A DNA stretch of 38,155 bases from positions 1 to 38,155 of the forward strand of contig DRKQ01000093.1 in assembly GCA_011051685.1 (NCBI GenBank). Reading direction: 5' to 3'. The stretch is from Gammaproteobacteria bacterium (GTDB lineage Bacteria > Pseudomonadota > Gammaproteobacteria > SZUA-152). Of the stretch, positions 16,228 to 25,309 are shown one piece after another. A program made the position numbers and the translations under genes. The stretch's first letter is position 1; each line of letters starts with the position of its first letter. The notes under the pieces are model-generated. The model saw nothing but the letters and a program-made list of their open reading frames with translations, was not told the origin of the DNA and did not search any database.

Positions 16228-16946
16228 TCTTCAAATTCCTCGTTGTCGTCGTCGCTGGAAAACTCGACGTAGGTTTTATATTCCGCGCGTAAAATAAAGC
16301 GCCGGGTCAGATACATCTTGAAGCCTAGCCCCATGTGGGCAATCAGATCCTGGCTGTCTGCCGTCTGGATCAGGGTCACACTGGGGCTGGTGGTGATCTG
16401 CCCTACCCCCAGGGTGAAAAATGGTGAATAACGCCACTTCGAGAATGGCTGCGTCAGCAGGTTGATGTTTATCAGATCACTGCTGAAAAAATCACCGGTC
16501 ACTTGCGAGGCGGACAACTCCGCCGACAGGTTGGCCGACAAAGCATAGGCGCCATACAAGGTCATCACCGGCGCCCCGTTGAATGTGCCACCCACCAGGC
16601 CCATTTCCCAACGACGCTTGCTGAAATCACCCAGGCCTGCATCGGCGAACGCTGTTGGCTCACCACTTGGCGTTAGGGTCATTTCCATTTGGGCGCGATT
16701 CACCCAGCCAATCTTGTGATCGCTGGTGCGCACCTTGAACCAATCCGTCTTGCGTTTGATCACCTCCACATAATCGCCGCGATCCACTACGTTAAAAATC
16801 GGATAGCCGGCACCGGGGCCCGTGTGCATCTCAATGTAAGGCTCGGCGACCTTCACCTCCGGATAGGCCTCCTCCTCGGCCCAGGCCCAGCTTGTGGCCA
16901 GCAACAACAAAGCACACAGGCCTGCACGCATCCAATCAGCTTTCAT
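16197..16946 (-). CDS. SH3-domain outer-membrane beta-barrel protein
   Basis: This 249-residue protein has a signal peptide (AGLCALLLLATSWAWA). Residues 30-90 form a bacterial SH3 domain (VAEPYIEMHTGPGAGYPIF, RGDYVEVIKRKTDWFKVRT, KIGWVNRAQM), which often binds peptidoglycan. The rest is a barrel related to that of the next gene, ending AGFAFFF. It would span the outer membrane while contacting the cell wall. It is first in the nine-gene minus-strand unit and is preceded by a 325-bp gap that carries a CRP-like site. Confidence 0.85.
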   Translation of the reverse strand: MKADWMRAGLCALLLLATSWAWAEEEAYPEVKVAEPYIEMHTGPGAGYPIFNVVDRGDYVEVIKRKTDWFKVRTSDHKIGWVNRAQMEMTLTPSGEPTAFADAGLGDFSKRRWEMGLVGGTFNGAPVMTLYGAYALSANLSAELSASQVTGDFFSSDLININLLTQPFSKWRYSPFFTLGVGQITTSPSVTLIQTADSQDLIAHMGLGFKMYLTRRFILRAEYKTYVEFSSDDDNEEFEEWKAGFAFFF

Positions 16947-17071
16947 GCGCCGACCCTTGGGTGGTTTTCCGGATGGTTTGTTGTGGCTTGGATTTTCACT
17001 ATTAAATCAACGGCTAAGCGCCCAGTTTCTTTATTGTTATTTAGTTTTTACGCCACGTTGATGTCACGGCC

Positions 17072-17087
17072 TGTGATGGGGATCACG
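17072..17087 (-). promoter_or_regulatory. CRP-like binding site upstream of the envelope operon
   Basis: TGTGATGGGGATCACG matches the CRP half-sites TGTGAT-N4-ATCACA at 11 of 12 positions. It ends 126 bp before the start of the SH3-barrel gene. A CRP/Vfr- or related-family regulator could act here, and the distance fits an activator site upstream of a promoter in the AT-rich stretch at 17000-17050. Confidence 0.5.
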
Positions 17088-17159
17088 CGCCAACGAAATC
17101 ATCGGTTGAAAATTGAAGGGGATTCGAAACCGGCAGACTGCATCTCAACCGGACAAGCA

Positions 17160-17202
17160 AAAACGCGAAACCAGGAACCCCCTGTAGTTCCTGGTTTCGC
17201 GG
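17160..17202 (-). terminator. Intrinsic terminator of the diheme lipoprotein gene
   Basis: A 15-bp perfect stem (17165-17179 with 17188-17202) has an eight-base loop. On the minus strand the stem is followed by five T residues (plus-strand A-run ending at 17164). It lies about 70 bp beyond the gene's stop, so the barrel operon needs its own promoter. Confidence 0.85.
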
Positions 17203-17271
17203 GATTATCTTACTGGCTGTCAAACATCACAACCAGCCGCCAGCCTATGTGACCACCAAACCGGCAAAAAG

Positions 17272-20142
17272 TTATGGCGGTGGTGCGTCAAAGCTGTTGT
17301 TGAAATATTGCGCGCCCATATCCAGCCATTCATACAGCAATCGCAACTCCGCAGGGGTCAACAGCCCCTCGTGCAAATCGCCCTGCCCGGTATTCACAAA
17401 GCGATCAAAGAAGGCGGCGCTGGCCAGGGCCCCATTGACCGACATGGTGGGCCCCTGGGTGGGCGGTACATTTTCTGTCACCAGAATGGGTATCGGATCG
17501 CCATTGGCATCCAATACCGGCACCTGGTTGCCCATGCCGTCATCCATGGTTTGAAATTGCGGCACACCATCAATCACCAACTGCACCTGCTGTGTTACCG
17601 GCACCAGGGCGCCGGTGCCATCCAGCTGCCACTGGACGTCATCCTGGATCAGCAGCTCCCGATAGGCCTTGAAATGATCGGGGTTGTCCTGGCGCAGACC
17701 ATCGCTAAGATCCAGTTGGGCCGCGGGCACCATGGGCGCGCCGCCGGTATCCACATTGTTGTGGCACACCGTACAGGTGTAATCCATCATGCCCGTGGCG
17801 GTGTCTGTCCGCGGCAGACTCCACAGGGGGTGGATGCTCTTCTCGTAATTGATAATGGTGCGGCAGGTGAAATCCCACTTGGCCCCCGGGATGGCGCCGG
17901 GGATGCACTGGTTGTCGATGGGTACGCCGTTGGCCATAGACACGTCTAGGTTGCTGTAACGCAGACTCAGGTCGTCAGCGATGGCATTAGCCGTGGGCGC
18001 CCACAGGTCAAAGAACACCGGGTTGGGATTGGGACTCAATTCCGGGCAACCGGTATCGCGTTTGTCGTAGACAAAGCTGGCATTGGTGCAGCTCACACGG
18101 ATGCGCGCCTCGGCCATGGTTTCGTTCATCTCGGCCACGAAGGTGCCATTGGTACCGGGAAAGGTGTATGGGGACGTAGGTGCCCCGCTGTTGAGTGGCG
18201 TGGGGGCATCTCTATAACCATGGGGCACGGGCAGTGCCGGCGCCGTGGTAGTGTGTGTGTGGCAGCCGTTACATTCCAGGGTTTCGCCATCTCGCACCTG
18301 TATCCAGTTCAGATGGCGCGCACCAATGCGGCGGCCGTTCTTGTCCACCACCTCGATGGCCAGGGGTACGTTGGCGGGCACCTTGGTCATCACCGAGCCA
18401 TCAGGTTCAATGGGCGCATAGCCGATGATCTCACGCATGCCGCCGCGACGACCACCGGCACCGAAGGCCACGCCGGTATCAAACTCGGTAGTATTGTCCC
18501 GCGGGTCGGGAATCGCTGCCGCCTTGAGGATCCGCAGGTAACGGGCCGGACGCTGATCGGCATCGGTGAGGGTGGGATTGGCCATGTCATCCAAGCTCGC
18601 TGCGGAGCCTCCCAGTGCGTTGAAAGTGCCGTCGAAGTCATACACGCTGCGGATATGCAAAATACCCACAAATTCCTCTTCCGCCAGGGCCTGATCCAGC
18701 TCCAGACCCACCACCTTGTCCAGCAATACCGTGGGACGGGGACGGGGCGCGAGCACCACGGGTTCGTCCACGAGAATGCCTTCCTCGGGGATCACTACAG
18801 GCAGCTGGGTATCCTCGGTAAAATCGAACACATAAATGCCATACAGGGGATAGGCTTCCCAGTCGCCCGGATTGATGGTGTCCGGGCAAGGCACCGGAAG
18901 CTGCGTGGTATCGGGCAAACCCAGTGAATCCGTGGGCTGCAGGCGGCACTGCGACCAGCTCACCAGGGCGCGATTGCTGCCGTCCGCCAGGGGATACACC
19001 GAACGATAGCGACCGGCGGGAGAAATGCTACCGTCGGTGCGCACATCCAGATTGATAGCCTGACTCTGTCCCGGTCCAGTGAGCATACCGAGATTGGGGA
19101 CCGTGGGCTGGCTGTTGTCCGCGTAATTGCTGATGTCGATCTCCACCGGCGCACCGCCGCCAGCGGAGCCGTTGAAGGGCTTCAACATGGCTAGCAATTT
19201 TCCGTTACTCAATTCGCGAGGATCAAGGAACTGCACGGTACTGCCACCGGTACCCACATTGGCCTCATGGATGCCATACAGCGCCTTGAGTTCGGTGCCA
19301 TCCGGGTGGATGGTGTAAAGCCGAATCGCGCTACGGTTGCCAGCGCCGTCCCAGCGGGAGAACACGATCTCACCACTGCTCAGCACCGAGGGGTCCAGGT
19401 CGTGACTCTGATTGAAGGAGATCTGCTTGATATTGGTGCCATCGGCGTCCATCACATGCAGGGTCACCGCGGCCTCGCGCAAGTCTTCGTCAAAGGGAGA
19501 GAATTGGCTCTTGCCGGCATCCAGTTCCACCTGGCGCGTGGTCACCGCCGCATTGGAACTGAAGACGATGCGTCCGTCAGGCAGGTAATGGGGGGCCACA
19601 TCATCGCCCTTGGCAGCGGCCAGATCATCACTGATCACCCGCCGGGGACAACCGCCCACTGTGGTATCGTATTCGTAGATATCCCACTTGGGCGGATTGT
19701 TGCCATTGGTGAGATCCTCCAGGCGCAGGGAGAAGATCAGTTTGGTGCCGTCATAATTGGTCTCAAGATCCCGCACATCACCGGTGCCGATACCGTCACC
19801 ATCGAGATCCGTGATACACAGGGTGATGTTGCGTTCCTCGGCAATGGTAGAGGCCCGCTCACGCAGGTACACATCACCGCCCTCATTGAATTCCGTGGCC
19901 TCGCGCACATCCGGATCCACCGGCGCCAGGATGTCCACGTCCATATCGGTGCCATTGACCGTCACCGTGACCGTTTGGGTCTCAAGCTGAACCGGGCGCT
20001 TGACGTAGGCAATGGCGAAATCGGGGATGGTCTGATCCTGCCCCTGAGTGCAACCGGCCAACACCCCCAGCAGGAGGGCGGCACCCAACCCTCGCTGTAA
20101 ACACGATTTCTTGAATTTCAATGAATTACCGCCAAAACGCAT
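17272..20142 (-). CDS. Diheme lipoprotein related to hydrazine synthase alpha (HzsA-like)
   Basis: The protein has 956 residues from ATG 20142, chosen because it opens a normal lipoprotein signal (RGLGAALLLGVLAGC, acylated Cys31); in-frame starts at 20181 and 20223 exist. Residues about 110-330 hold PD40/TolB-like propeller blades (YLPDGRIVFSSNA, LSSGEIVFSRWD, YTIHPDGTELKAL). Two c-type heme motifs follow, CNGCH at about 624-628 and CTVCH at about 790-794. An N-terminal propeller followed by two hemes is the plan of HzsA, the alpha subunit of anammox hydrazine synthase, and of related proteins in non-anammox bacteria. Hydrazine synthesis is not implied, as no beta/gamma subunits are present. 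It is probably an outer-membrane or periplasmic redox protein. It has its own terminator and a weak CRP-like site upstream. Confidence 0.75.
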   Translation of the reverse strand: MRFGGNSLKFKKSCLQRGLGAALLLGVLAGCTQGQDQTIPDFAIAYVKRPVQLETQTVTVTVNGTDMDVDILAPVDPDVREATEFNEGGDVYLRERASTIAEERNITLCITDLDGDGIGTGDVRDLETNYDGTKLIFSLRLEDLTNGNNPPKWDIYEYDTTVGGCPRRVISDDLAAAKGDDVAPHYLPDGRIVFSSNAAVTTRQVELDAGKSQFSPFDEDLREAAVTLHVMDADGTNIKQISFNQSHDLDPSVLSSGEIVFSRWDGAGNRSAIRLYTIHPDGTELKALYGIHEANVGTGGSTVQFLDPRELSNGKLLAMLKPFNGSAGGGAPVEIDISNYADNSQPTVPNLGMLTGPGQSQAINLDVRTDGSISPAGRYRSVYPLADGSNRALVSWSQCRLQPTDSLGLPDTTQLPVPCPDTINPGDWEAYPLYGIYVFDFTEDTQLPVVIPEEGILVDEPVVLAPRPRPTVLLDKVVGLELDQALAEEEFVGILHIRSVYDFDGTFNALGGSAASLDDMANPTLTDADQRPARYLRILKAAAIPDPRDNTTEFDTGVAFGAGGRRGGMREIIGYAPIEPDGSVMTKVPANVPLAIEVVDKNGRRIGARHLNWIQVRDGETLECNGCHTHTTTAPALPVPHGYRDAPTPLNSGAPTSPYTFPGTNGTFVAEMNETMAEARIRVSCTNASFVYDKRDTGCPELSPNPNPVFFDLWAPTANAIADDLSLRYSNLDVSMANGVPIDNQCIPGAIPGAKWDFTCRTIINYEKSIHPLWSLPRTDTATGMMDYTCTVCHNNVDTGGAPMVPAAQLDLSDGLRQDNPDHFKAYRELLIQDDVQWQLDGTGALVPVTQQVQLVIDGVPQFQTMDDGMGNQVPVLDANGDPIPILVTENVPPTQGPTMSVNGALASAAFFDRFVNTGQGDLHEGLLTPAELRLLYEWLDMGAQYFNNSFDAPPP

Positions 20143-20227
20143 ACCAACACCCTGCTCCTGATAAAATCCCGCCGCGCCCATGCGCACTACCCTAGGAATA
20201 GGAATACTACAGCCTAGCGTCATTTGC

Positions 20228-20243
20228 TGTGCGGCTTGTCACA
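20228..20243 (-). promoter_or_regulatory. Weak CRP-like site upstream of the diheme lipoprotein gene
   Basis: TGTGCGGCTTGTCACA matches the outer TGTGA-N6-TCACA pattern with one mismatch but lacks the inner AT pairs. It is 86 bp before ATG 20142. It is weaker than the site at 17072-17087 and is listed because both units of the cluster carry one. Confidence 0.3.
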
Positions 20244-20405
20244 AAGCCTGCATCGGGCCGGGCCCATGAAAACTTGAAACCACGCTGGTTCCTGATTCAT
20301 GGGTTTTCGCCTGTGTAAAGTCATAAACGCACCGAAACCGACATTTGTTCCACCCGTCTTCAACCCCGGAATGCCCCGGCGCACCACACCCTGCGCAAAT
20401 CCGCC

Positions 20406-20435
20406 TTGGTTTTCATGGCCGACAGCGCGTATACT
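20406..20435 (+). promoter_or_regulatory. Candidate sigma-70 promoter of the gcv operon
   Basis: TTGGTT (20406-20411) and TATACT (20430-20435) are separated by 18 bp and would start transcription near 20442, just ahead of the glycine riboswitch. The -10 matches five of six consensus bases; the -35 matches less well. Confidence 0.45.
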
Positions 20436-20454
20436 TCGCCGTTCAACGGAAAAT

Positions 20455-20642
20455 CGCTGCGGGAGAGTGTGGCAGACTGGCATGTGCCAGACACGGACCA
20501 CCGCCGAAGGCGCAACCGCCCGGAATCGCTCAGGCAACCGGACCGCAGGCAGACGATCGTTGACTCTGGAGAGAGACTGAAGCCAGCGGCTTCACGTCCG
20601 CCGAAGGGGCTCAAGCTCTCAGGCACCATGGACAGAGGGGCG
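20455..20642 (+). ncRNA. Tandem glycine riboswitch (two aptamers)
   Basis: Two glycine-aptamer cores occur in series. Each has a ggaga-type 5' strand, a CCGCCGAAGG core (20510-20519 and 20598-20607) and a CTCAGGCA-type 3' segment (20529-20536 in the first, 20617-20625 in the second). Aptamer 1 covers about 20459-20546 and aptamer 2 about 20563-20641, joined by a short linker. The element lies 67 bp before the gcvT ATG, the classic location. Tandem glycine riboswitches usually turn on gcv expression when glycine is abundant. I see no T-run terminator after aptamer 2, so control may be at translation initiation. Confidence 0.92.
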
Positions 20643-20708
20643 GCACTGCACAGCAGCACCACTGCCCTGCATGTCAAACCCGAGTCCACACCGCCAGAGG
20701 CCCAAACC

Positions 20709-21809
20709 ATGCCCACACCCCAGCGCACCCCGCTTCATCCCCAGCACCTCGCCTCAGGCGCCAAGCTCGTCGATTTCGCCGGCTGGGAAATGCCCATTCA
20801 CTACGGCTCGCAACTGGAAGAACACCATCAGGTGCGCAACGACGCCGGCATGTTCGACGTCTCCCACATGGTAGTGCTGGATCTCACCGGCAACGAGGTC
20901 ACGGATTTCCTGCGCAGACTGCTGGCCAACGACGTTGCCCGCATCCAGACACCCGGAAAAGCCTTGTATTCCTGCATGCTCAATGAACGTGGCGGGGTGA
21001 TCGATGATCTCATTGTCTATTTCATGGACGACAATTGGTACCGCATGGTGGTCAACGCCGCCACCCGTGACAAGGATCTGGCGTGGATTCGTCAACAGGC
21101 CGAGGATCGTGAGGTGCAGATTCGTGAACGCGACGACCTGGCAATGATCGCCGTGCAAGGCCCCAATGCCCGAGACAAGACCCACGCCGCCCTGGGCGCA
21201 CGCATAGACCCAGCCCACGATCTCAAGCCCTTTTTTGCCATCGACTGCCGAGACACAAAAGGTGAATGGTTTGTGGCTCGCACCGGTTACACCGGCGAGG
21301 ACGGCTATGAAATCATGCTCCCCGCCGCCCAGGCCGGCGACACCTGGGAGGCCCTGCTGGCCGCCGGGGTCAGGCCCATCGGTCTCGGCGCCCGCGACAC
21401 CCTGCGCCTGGAGGCGGGCATGAATCTCTACGGCCAGGACATGGACGAGGACACCTCTCCCCTGGAGGCCGGCCTGGCCTGGACCGTGGCCTTCGAACCG
21501 CTGGATCGCGACTTCATCGGCCGTACGGCACTGGAAGCGCAAAAAACCGCCGGCCCGGCCAACAAACTGGTGGGCCTGATTCTCGAGGACCGGGGTGTAT
21601 TACGCGCCCATCAAAAGGTGCTCACCGAGCTCGGTGCAGGTGAAACCACCAGTGGCAGCTTCTCACCCACTCTGGGCAAGGCCATCGCCCTGGCCCGGGT
21701 GCCCGCCGCCGCCACTGACAACTGCACGGTGGAAATCCGCGGTAAACAACTGGCCGCACGCATCGTAAAATACCCCTTTGCCCGTAATGGCAAAAGCCTG
21801 TTTGATTAA
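20709..21809 (+). CDS. gcvT: Aminomethyltransferase (glycine cleavage T-protein)
   Basis: The protein has 366 residues from ATG 20709, which has agagg eight bases upstream. An upstream in-frame ATG at 20415 would run through the riboswitch and is not real. The sequence matches GcvT throughout: [14 protein letters not shown] near the N-terminus, [16 protein letters not shown] and, near the folate site, [13 protein letters not shown], followed by [17 protein letters not shown]. It moves the methylene group from the lipoyl arm of GcvH to tetrahydrofolate, releasing ammonia. It is first in the gcvT-H-PA-PB operon in the cytoplasm. Confidence 0.95.
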   Translation: MPTPQRTPLHPQHLASGAKLVDFAGWEMPIHYGSQLEEHHQVRNDAGMFDVSHMVVLDLTGNEVTDFLRRLLANDVARIQTPGKALYSCMLNERGGVIDDLIVYFMDDNWYRMVVNAATRDKDLAWIRQQAEDREVQIRERDDLAMIAVQGPNARDKTHAALGARIDPAHDLKPFFAIDCRDTKGEWFVARTGYTGEDGYEIMLPAAQAGDTWEALLAAGVRPIGLGARDTLRLEAGMNLYGQDMDEDTSPLEAGLAWTVAFEPLDRDFIGRTALEAQKTAGPANKLVGLILEDRGVLRAHQKVLTELGAGETTSGSFSPTLGKAIALARVPAAATDNCTVEIRGKQLAARIVKYPFARNGKSLFD

Positions 21810-21849
21810 GCCTACCAATTTTACAAAGAACCGATCAAAGGAGACCCCC

Positions 21850-22245
21850 ATGAGCAACGTACCAAACGAACTGCGATACACCAAAAGCCACGAGTGGGTG
21901 CGCACCGAGGCCGACGGCAGCGTTACCGTGGGCATCACTGATCACGCGCAGGAATTACTGGGCGACATGGTCTTCATCGAACTGCCGGAGACCGAAGCCA
22001 ATTACACCGCCGGCGAGGAATGCGCCGTGGTGGAATCCGTAAAGGCCGCCTCCGACGTGTACAGCCCCATCACCGGCGAAGTCATCGCCGTCAATGAAGA
22101 ACTGGCCGACGCCCCGGAGACCGTCAACCAGGACCCCTACGACACCGGCTGGATGTTCAAGATGCAACCCGAAGACGCCGGTGAAGTGGATGAACTGATG
22201 GACGCCGAAGCCTACAACGAACTAATCGCCGAGGAAGGACACTAA
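21850..22245 (+). CDS. gcvH: Glycine cleavage system H-protein
   Basis: The protein has 131 residues from ATG 21850, with an excellent ribosome site (aaaggaga at 21837-21844). It begins [13 protein letters not shown] and contains the lipoylation motif [14 protein letters not shown] with the lipoyl lysine at position 65, plus YDTGWMFKM near the end. It shuttles the aminomethyl group between P- and T-proteins. It is 40 bp after gcvT in the same operon. Acidic residues are abundant, as usual for the family. Confidence 0.96.
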   Translation: MSNVPNELRYTKSHEWVRTEADGSVTVGITDHAQELLGDMVFIELPETEANYTAGEECAVVESVKAASDVYSPITGEVIAVNEELADAPETVNQDPYDTGWMFKMQPEDAGEVDELMDAEAYNELIAEEGH

Positions 22246-22284
22246 ACCTCGCGCCTTTTTGAATAACATCAAGTAGACACTGCA

Positions 22285-23643
22285 ATGCCTTTCATCCCTC
22301 ACACCGAAGAAGACACCCGCGCCATGCTCGACGCCATTGGCGCCGAATCTATTGATGACCTGTTTGACGAGATCCCGGCCAAACTCCGCGCCCAATCCCT
22401 CGACCGGATTCCTATGGGACGCAATGAAATGGCCGTCAGCCGTCTGTTACACGAACGTGCCGCAGATGATAGCCAACCGCTGTCCTTTCTCGGCGCTGGC
22501 GCCTATGAACACCATATCCCCGCCGCGGTGTGGGAACTCACCACCCGTGGCGAATTCTACACCGCCTACACTCCCTACCAGGCCGAAGCCAGCCAGGGCA
22601 CCCTGCAACTGCTCTATGAATTTCAGACCATGATGGCGGAACTCACCGCCATGGATATCTCCAATGCCTCGTTGTACGACGGCGCATCGGCACTGGCCGA
22701 AGCGGTACTCATGGCAGTGCGTGCCAACCGTAAATCCAAGAGCAGGCGCATCCTCATGCCTGCCACCGTGCACCCCACTTATCGCAAGGTAGTGGATACC
22801 ATTGTACGCCACCAGGGCATCCAACTGGAAATAGTGGACTTTGACATGCATGGCGGGCATGTCGACCCAGACAACCTGCCGGCCGAGCCCGGTGATATTA
22901 CCGCCATGATCATCCCCCAGCCCAATTTCTTCGGCGCCCTGGAAGACGTACATGCCCTCACCGATTGGGCGCAGAGTAATAGCGCGCTGGTGATCGGCGT
23001 GGTTAACCCCACCGCCATGGCACTGATCACTCCACCCGGCGAATGGGGCAACGGCAATGGTGCAGACATCGTCTGCGGTGAGGGCCAGCCGCTGGGCGTG
23101 CCTTTGTCTTCCGGCGGCCCCTATTTCGGCTTCATGTGTTGTGCGAAAAAACACGTACGCCAGATGCCGGGACGGATCATCGGCCGCACCACCGACCTGG
23201 AAGGCAAGACCGGATACGTGCTCACTCTGCAGGCCCGCGAACAGCACATCCGCCGCTCTAAGGCCACTTCCAACATCTGCACCAATCAAGGTCTGCTGAC
23301 CACCGCCGCTACCATCTATTTATCGTTAGTGGGCCCGGAAGGCCTGCGCCAGACCGCGGCCCACAGCCACAGCAACACCCAACAACTGATGGAAAAACTC
23401 TGCGCTATCGACGGCGTGGAAAAATGCTTCGACCGTCCCAGCTTTCACGAAGCCGCTTTACGCTTGGCAAAGCCTGTGGATGAAGTGCTTTCCGCACTGG
23501 ATGCGGAAGGCATACTCGGCGGCTATGATCTTTCCACAGATTATCCTCAACTGGGCAATGCCATGTTGGTCTGCGCTACCGAGACCAAGACCGAGGCAGA
23601 CCTGGAACACTACGCCGCCGCCCTGCAAAAGGTATTGGCATAA
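22285..23643 (+). CDS. gcvPA: Glycine dehydrogenase (decarboxylating) subunit 1
   Basis: This 452-residue protein is the N-terminal half of a split P-protein. It begins with the expected [17 protein letters not shown] and [15 protein letters not shown] blocks and contains [23 protein letters not shown] and [12 protein letters not shown]. It pairs with subunit 2 to form the PLP enzyme that decarboxylates glycine onto the lipoyl arm of GcvH. It follows gcvH by 39 bp. The two-gene form, rather than the fused form of E. coli, is shared with several sulfur-oxidising gammaproteobacteria and with Gram-positives. Confidence 0.95.
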   Translation: MPFIPHTEEDTRAMLDAIGAESIDDLFDEIPAKLRAQSLDRIPMGRNEMAVSRLLHERAADDSQPLSFLGAGAYEHHIPAAVWELTTRGEFYTAYTPYQAEASQGTLQLLYEFQTMMAELTAMDISNASLYDGASALAEAVLMAVRANRKSKSRRILMPATVHPTYRKVVDTIVRHQGIQLEIVDFDMHGGHVDPDNLPAEPGDITAMIIPQPNFFGALEDVHALTDWAQSNSALVIGVVNPTAMALITPPGEWGNGNGADIVCGEGQPLGVPLSSGGPYFGFMCCAKKHVRQMPGRIIGRTTDLEGKTGYVLTLQAREQHIRRSKATSNICTNQGLLTTAATIYLSLVGPEGLRQTAAHSHSNTQQLMEKLCAIDGVEKCFDRPSFHEAALRLAKPVDEVLSALDAEGILGGYDLSTDYPQLGNAMLVCATETKTEADLEHYAAALQKVLA

Positions 23644-23804
23644 CCATTCCGCCGGCCTGCTGTTTGCCTATGTCGCCCCACGAATCAAATCACACTCACT
23701 ACTTATGACAAACCAGGCACCAGGAACGAACTGCCGCGCAGATTGGCAGGAGCAGCGGATTTCCTCAGGATACTTTTTTCAGAATACGTAAGAAGGCACC
23801 ACCC

Positions 23805-25304
23805 ATGAACAACACACACACGCCACTGATCTTCGAGCATTCCCGCCCGGGCCGGGTGAACACCACCCATACCCAACGAAGCACGGCAACGGCGCACAGC
23901 ATCCCGGGCTCTCTGCTGCGCAAGACACCACCGTGTCTGCCCGAAGTTTCCGAAATGGATGCGGTGCGCCACTACACCCGTCTGTCACAAAAAAACTTTT
24001 CCATCGACACGCACTTTTATCCGCTGGGTTCCTGCACCATGAAACACAATCCGCGGGCCTGTAACAGCCTGGCCATGTTACCGGGCTTTTTGCGCCGGCA
24101 TCCCCTGTCCAGCGAACAACACGGCCAGGGCTACCTGAGTTGTCTGTGGGATCTGCAGGAGATTCTCAAGGACGTCACTGGCATGAGCGCTGTGTCCCTC
24201 ACCCCCATGGCCGGCGCCCAGGGTGAGTTTGCCGGCGTGGCCATGATCCGCGCCTATCACGACGCCAACCAGAATAGTGAGCGCACCGAAATACTGGTAC
24301 CCGACGCAGCTCATGGCACCAACCCCGCCACGGCCACTATGTGCGGTTATACCACCCGGGAAATTCCCACGGATGGAAATGGCGACGTGGATGTGGAAGC
24401 GCTACGCGCGGTAGTGGGACCGCAAACCGCGGGCATCATGCTCACCAACCCCTCTACCCTGGGCGTGTTCGACCGGCGCATCAAGGACATCGCCGAGATC
24501 GTCCATGATGCCGGCGGCCTGCTGTATTACGATGGCGCCAATCTCAACGCCATCCTCGGCAAAGTGAAACCCGGTGATATGGGTTTCGATGTCATTCACA
24601 TGAACCTGCACAAGACCTTTTCCACACCCCATGGCGGTGGCGGTCCTGGTGCCGGCCCCATCGGTGTGAGTAAACGCCTGCAACCCTTCATGCCCATCCC
24701 CGTGGTGGGCAAGAAAAATGCTGCTGACAAAGAGGTCTATTACTGGCTCACGGAAAAGGATCTGCCGCAAAGCATCGGCCGTCTCTCCGCCTTCATGGGC
24801 AACGCCGGGGTGTTGTTACGCGCCTATGTCTACGCCCTGCTGCTGGGCCGCGAAGGTATGACCCGGGTAGCCGACTACGCCACCCTTAACGCCAATTACC
24901 TCATGGCCCGACTCAGCCAGGCAGGTTTCGACATGGCTCTGCCTCAACGCCGTGCCACCCACGAATTCATCCTCACCCTCAAGCGTCAGGCCAGGGAGCA
25001 GGGCGTCACAGCCATGGACTTTGCCAAGCGCCTGCTGGATTATGGTTTTCATGCGCCCACCACCTATTTCCCATTGATCGTGCCGGAGTGTCTGCTCATC
25101 GAACCCACGGAAAGTGAATCCAAGGAAACCCTGGACGCCTTTGTTGAGGCCATGGCCGCCATACAACAAGAGGCCGAGGGCGATGCCGCCACCCTCAAGG
25201 GCGCGCCCTACACCATGCCTTTGCGCCGCCTGGATGACGTCAAGGCAGCGCGAGAATTGGATTTACGCTATAAAACGAAACCGGTTTCAGACATCAACGG
25301 ATAA
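23805..25304 (+). CDS. gcvPB: Glycine dehydrogenase (decarboxylating) subunit 2
   Basis: This 499-residue C-terminal half of the P-protein carries the PLP lysine (Lys270) in [19 protein letters not shown]. Other family blocks are [26 protein letters not shown] and [12 protein letters not shown]. The 161-bp gap after gcvPA is larger than the other gaps in the operon but shows no terminator, and no separate gene can be supported in it. Together with gcvT, gcvH and gcvPA it completes the specific part of glycine cleavage; the L-protein is not in the window. Confidence 0.95.
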   Translation: MNNTHTPLIFEHSRPGRVNTTHTQRSTATAHSIPGSLLRKTPPCLPEVSEMDAVRHYTRLSQKNFSIDTHFYPLGSCTMKHNPRACNSLAMLPGFLRRHPLSSEQHGQGYLSCLWDLQEILKDVTGMSAVSLTPMAGAQGEFAGVAMIRAYHDANQNSERTEILVPDAAHGTNPATATMCGYTTREIPTDGNGDVDVEALRAVVGPQTAGIMLTNPSTLGVFDRRIKDIAEIVHDAGGLLYYDGANLNAILGKVKPGDMGFDVIHMNLHKTFSTPHGGGGPGAGPIGVSKRLQPFMPIPVVGKKNAADKEVYYWLTEKDLPQSIGRLSAFMGNAGVLLRAYVYALLLGREGMTRVADYATLNANYLMARLSQAGFDMALPQRRATHEFILTLKRQAREQGVTAMDFAKRLLDYGFHAPTTYFPLIVPECLLIEPTESESKETLDAFVEAMAAIQQEAEGDAATLKGAPYTMPLRRLDDVKAARELDLRYKTKPVSDING

Positions 25305-25309
25305 GGACC

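Larger units (their letters stand above)
16947..17271. other. Intergenic region between the diheme gene and the barrel operon
   Basis: This 325-bp gap holds no gene that I can support. On the minus strand it contains, in order of transcription, the terminator of the diheme lipoprotein gene (17160-17202), a CRP-like palindrome (17072-17087) and an AT-rich stretch (about 17000-17050) where the promoter of the SH3-barrel gene should lie. No strong -35/-10 pair stands out. Confidence 0.6.

Noticed and set aside
7832-16946. Calling the cluster a gliding-motility machine
   Set aside because: The barrel and TPR components only resemble Glt parts by layout, and no motor genes or motility regulators are in the window.
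17272-20142. Hydrazine synthesis or anammox metabolism
   Set aside because: Only an alpha-like protein is present; no HzsB/HzsC, hydrazine dehydrogenase or other anammox genes are in the window.
20415-20708. Long N-terminal extension of gcvT through the upstream region
   Set aside because: The open frame covers a tandem glycine riboswitch. GcvT homology begins only after ATG 20709, which has a proper ribosome site.
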